Shown: positions 6,419 to 7,088 of the stretch, piece by piece
Position numbering within the stretch: position 1 is the first letter of the stretch
Layout: each line of letters starts with the position of its first letter
Source: Deltaproteobacteria bacterium
Lineage (GTDB): Bacteria > Desulfobacterota > DSM-4660 > Desulfatiglandales > HGW-15
Direction: 5' to 3'
NCBI GenBank assembly: GCA_030671095.1
Contig: DAOVAK010000138.1
Coordinates: forward strand, 1 to 7,088
Length of the DNA stretch: 7,088 nucleotides
Notes under the pieces: model-generated
Databases searched by the model: none
Seen by the model: the letters and a program-made list of their open reading frames with translations, nothing else
What the model was told of the DNA's origin: nothing
Position numbers and translations under genes: made by a program

Positions 6419-7088
6419 CTACGGCAACGTAACAACGCTCCTATGCACCCACTCTTGAGGTTTACCCGCTGCTCCTTTCAGTTTATACCAATCGCCCTCG
6501 AGAGAGATATATTCAAGCCCTTCACCCTTGGTGGCCTGCCGTATGACCGAGTGGTTGGTCCCTGGCCCACCCCGAATGTTAATAGTCGTCTTCGCGTAGA
6601 CGATTTGAGCTGATCCCGTGGCAGCTAACTCCTGTTCACCCTTTCTCTCGGCGCTCACCAACGCTTTCCTGAGATCGGCCGACTTGGGATTGCTGACCTT
6701 TTGGGTCACGAGAATATCAACCGGCCTAACTGGTTTTCCATAGTAGGCATTGTTGGATTTGTCGCTCACCTTTACGACAGCACCTTCCAGAGAGACCCCT
6801 GCAAAAGCCCCTTTGGTTCGCGCGTAGGAGAGGATGTGTGCCGTAACACCCTTTGTGGCCGCTCCAACACCGACCGGCCCTGCGGCTACGGAGAAATCGC
6901 CCCCGAGCTTAACGGATGACGTGTAGAGCGACTCCAAAGCCCTACGCGTCATGATCATCAAGATCACCTCTGCCTTCTGGCCGCCGATCTGAAAACCCAG
7001 GCTCGCAGCGCCCATGGTGTAAAAACCAGGTTCGCTCCACCTGCCCGTCTTCTCATCCCGGGCCAGAAGGACCCCGCTGCCGCCGGAA
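6419..7088 (-). CDS. SYLF (Ysc84-type) lipid-binding domain protein with C-terminal SH3b domain, 5' end beyond window
   Basis: The frame is open from the window edge to a TAG at 6421-6419, about 222 codons. The internal ATG at 7015 is not the true start: the codons before it encode 'SGGSGVLLARDEKTGRWSEP' and 'GFYT', which belong to the SYLF domain. Further SYLF hallmarks follow: 'GAASLGFQIGGQKAEV', 'KLGGDFSVAAGPVG' and 'KGAFAGVSLEGAVVK'. The last ~60 residues form a bacterial SH3 (SH3b) domain with 'TTINIRGGPGTNHSVIRQATKG', 'GDWYKLKG' and 'EWVHRSVV' blocks. SYLF domains bind phospholipids in the characterised members (yeast Ysc84, human SH3YL1), and SH3b domains often bind cell-wall or protein ligands. 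The missing N-terminus normally carries a signal peptide in bacterial members, so export is likely but unseen. The gene heads a probable operon with the SHOCT lipoprotein. Confidence 0.88.
   Translation of the reverse strand, partial: SGGSGVLLARDEKTGRWSEPGFYTMGAASLGFQIGGQKAEVILMIMTRRALESLYTSSVKLGGDFSVAAGPVGVGAATKGVTAHILSYARTKGAFAGVSLEGAVVKVSDKSNNAYYGKPVRPVDILVTQKVSNPKSADLRKALVSAERKGEQELAATGSAQIVYAKTTINIRGGPGTNHSVIRQATKGEGLEYISLEGDWYKLKGAAGKPQEWVHRSVVTLP

Noticed and set aside
1..7088. CRISPR array, tRNA/rRNA, insertion sequence or phage gene
   Set aside because: No regularly spaced repeats, no tRNA cloverleaf and no transposase- or phage-like protein were found on either strand.

Overview
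This window looks like a piece of chromosome from a Gram-negative (diderm) bacterium. Two gene products carry lipoprotein signal peptides. The others include a very long AsmA-like envelope protein, an M48 metalloprotease of the BepA kind, an HdeD-type membrane protein and a SYLF-domain protein. The combination, with roughly balanced base composition, fits Desulfobacterota/Deltaproteobacteria-like organisms, but that placement is inference from protein character only. No phage, transposon, CRISPR or tRNA/rRNA signal was seen.

Every supported gene is on the minus strand, so transcription runs from high to low coordinates. (1) 7088-6419: the 3' part of a SYLF (Ysc84-type lipid-binding) gene with a C-terminal SH3b domain, cut by the window edge. 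(2) 6386-6165: a 73-residue lipoprotein with a Thr linker and a SHOCT-like tail, starting 32 bases after gene 1 stops and followed by a candidate terminator at 6152-6121. (3) 6120-5704: about 420 bases with no supported gene but several short inverted repeats, including a good hairpin at 5771-5796. (4) 5703-4234: a lipoprotein M48 zinc metalloprotease with a LysM-like C-terminus. (5) 4145-480: a 1221-residue AsmA/YhdP/TamB-type protein. (6) 479-351: a short spacer with a strong ribosome-binding site in front of a three-codon ORF. (7) 350-1: the N-terminal 116 codons of an HdeD/DUF308 membrane protein, running off the window.

The unifying theme is the cell envelope. The protease and the AsmA-like protein sit back to back. 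Between them is a 29-codon ORF that shares a TAATG stop/start overlap with each neighbour, so their translation may be coupled. The protease family is known for outer-membrane protein quality control, and the large AsmA relatives act as inter-membrane phospholipid bridges. A joint role in outer-membrane maintenance is a reasonable inference, not something the sequence proves. The upstream SYLF-SH3b/SHOCT pair appears to be a separate transcription unit.

I found no clearly new defence or mobile system. The most novel-looking items are the doubly coupled micro-ORF, the mini-ORF before hdeD, the structured intergenic block, and the SYLF-SH3b protein, whose domain order parallels eukaryotic SH3YL1/Ysc84.
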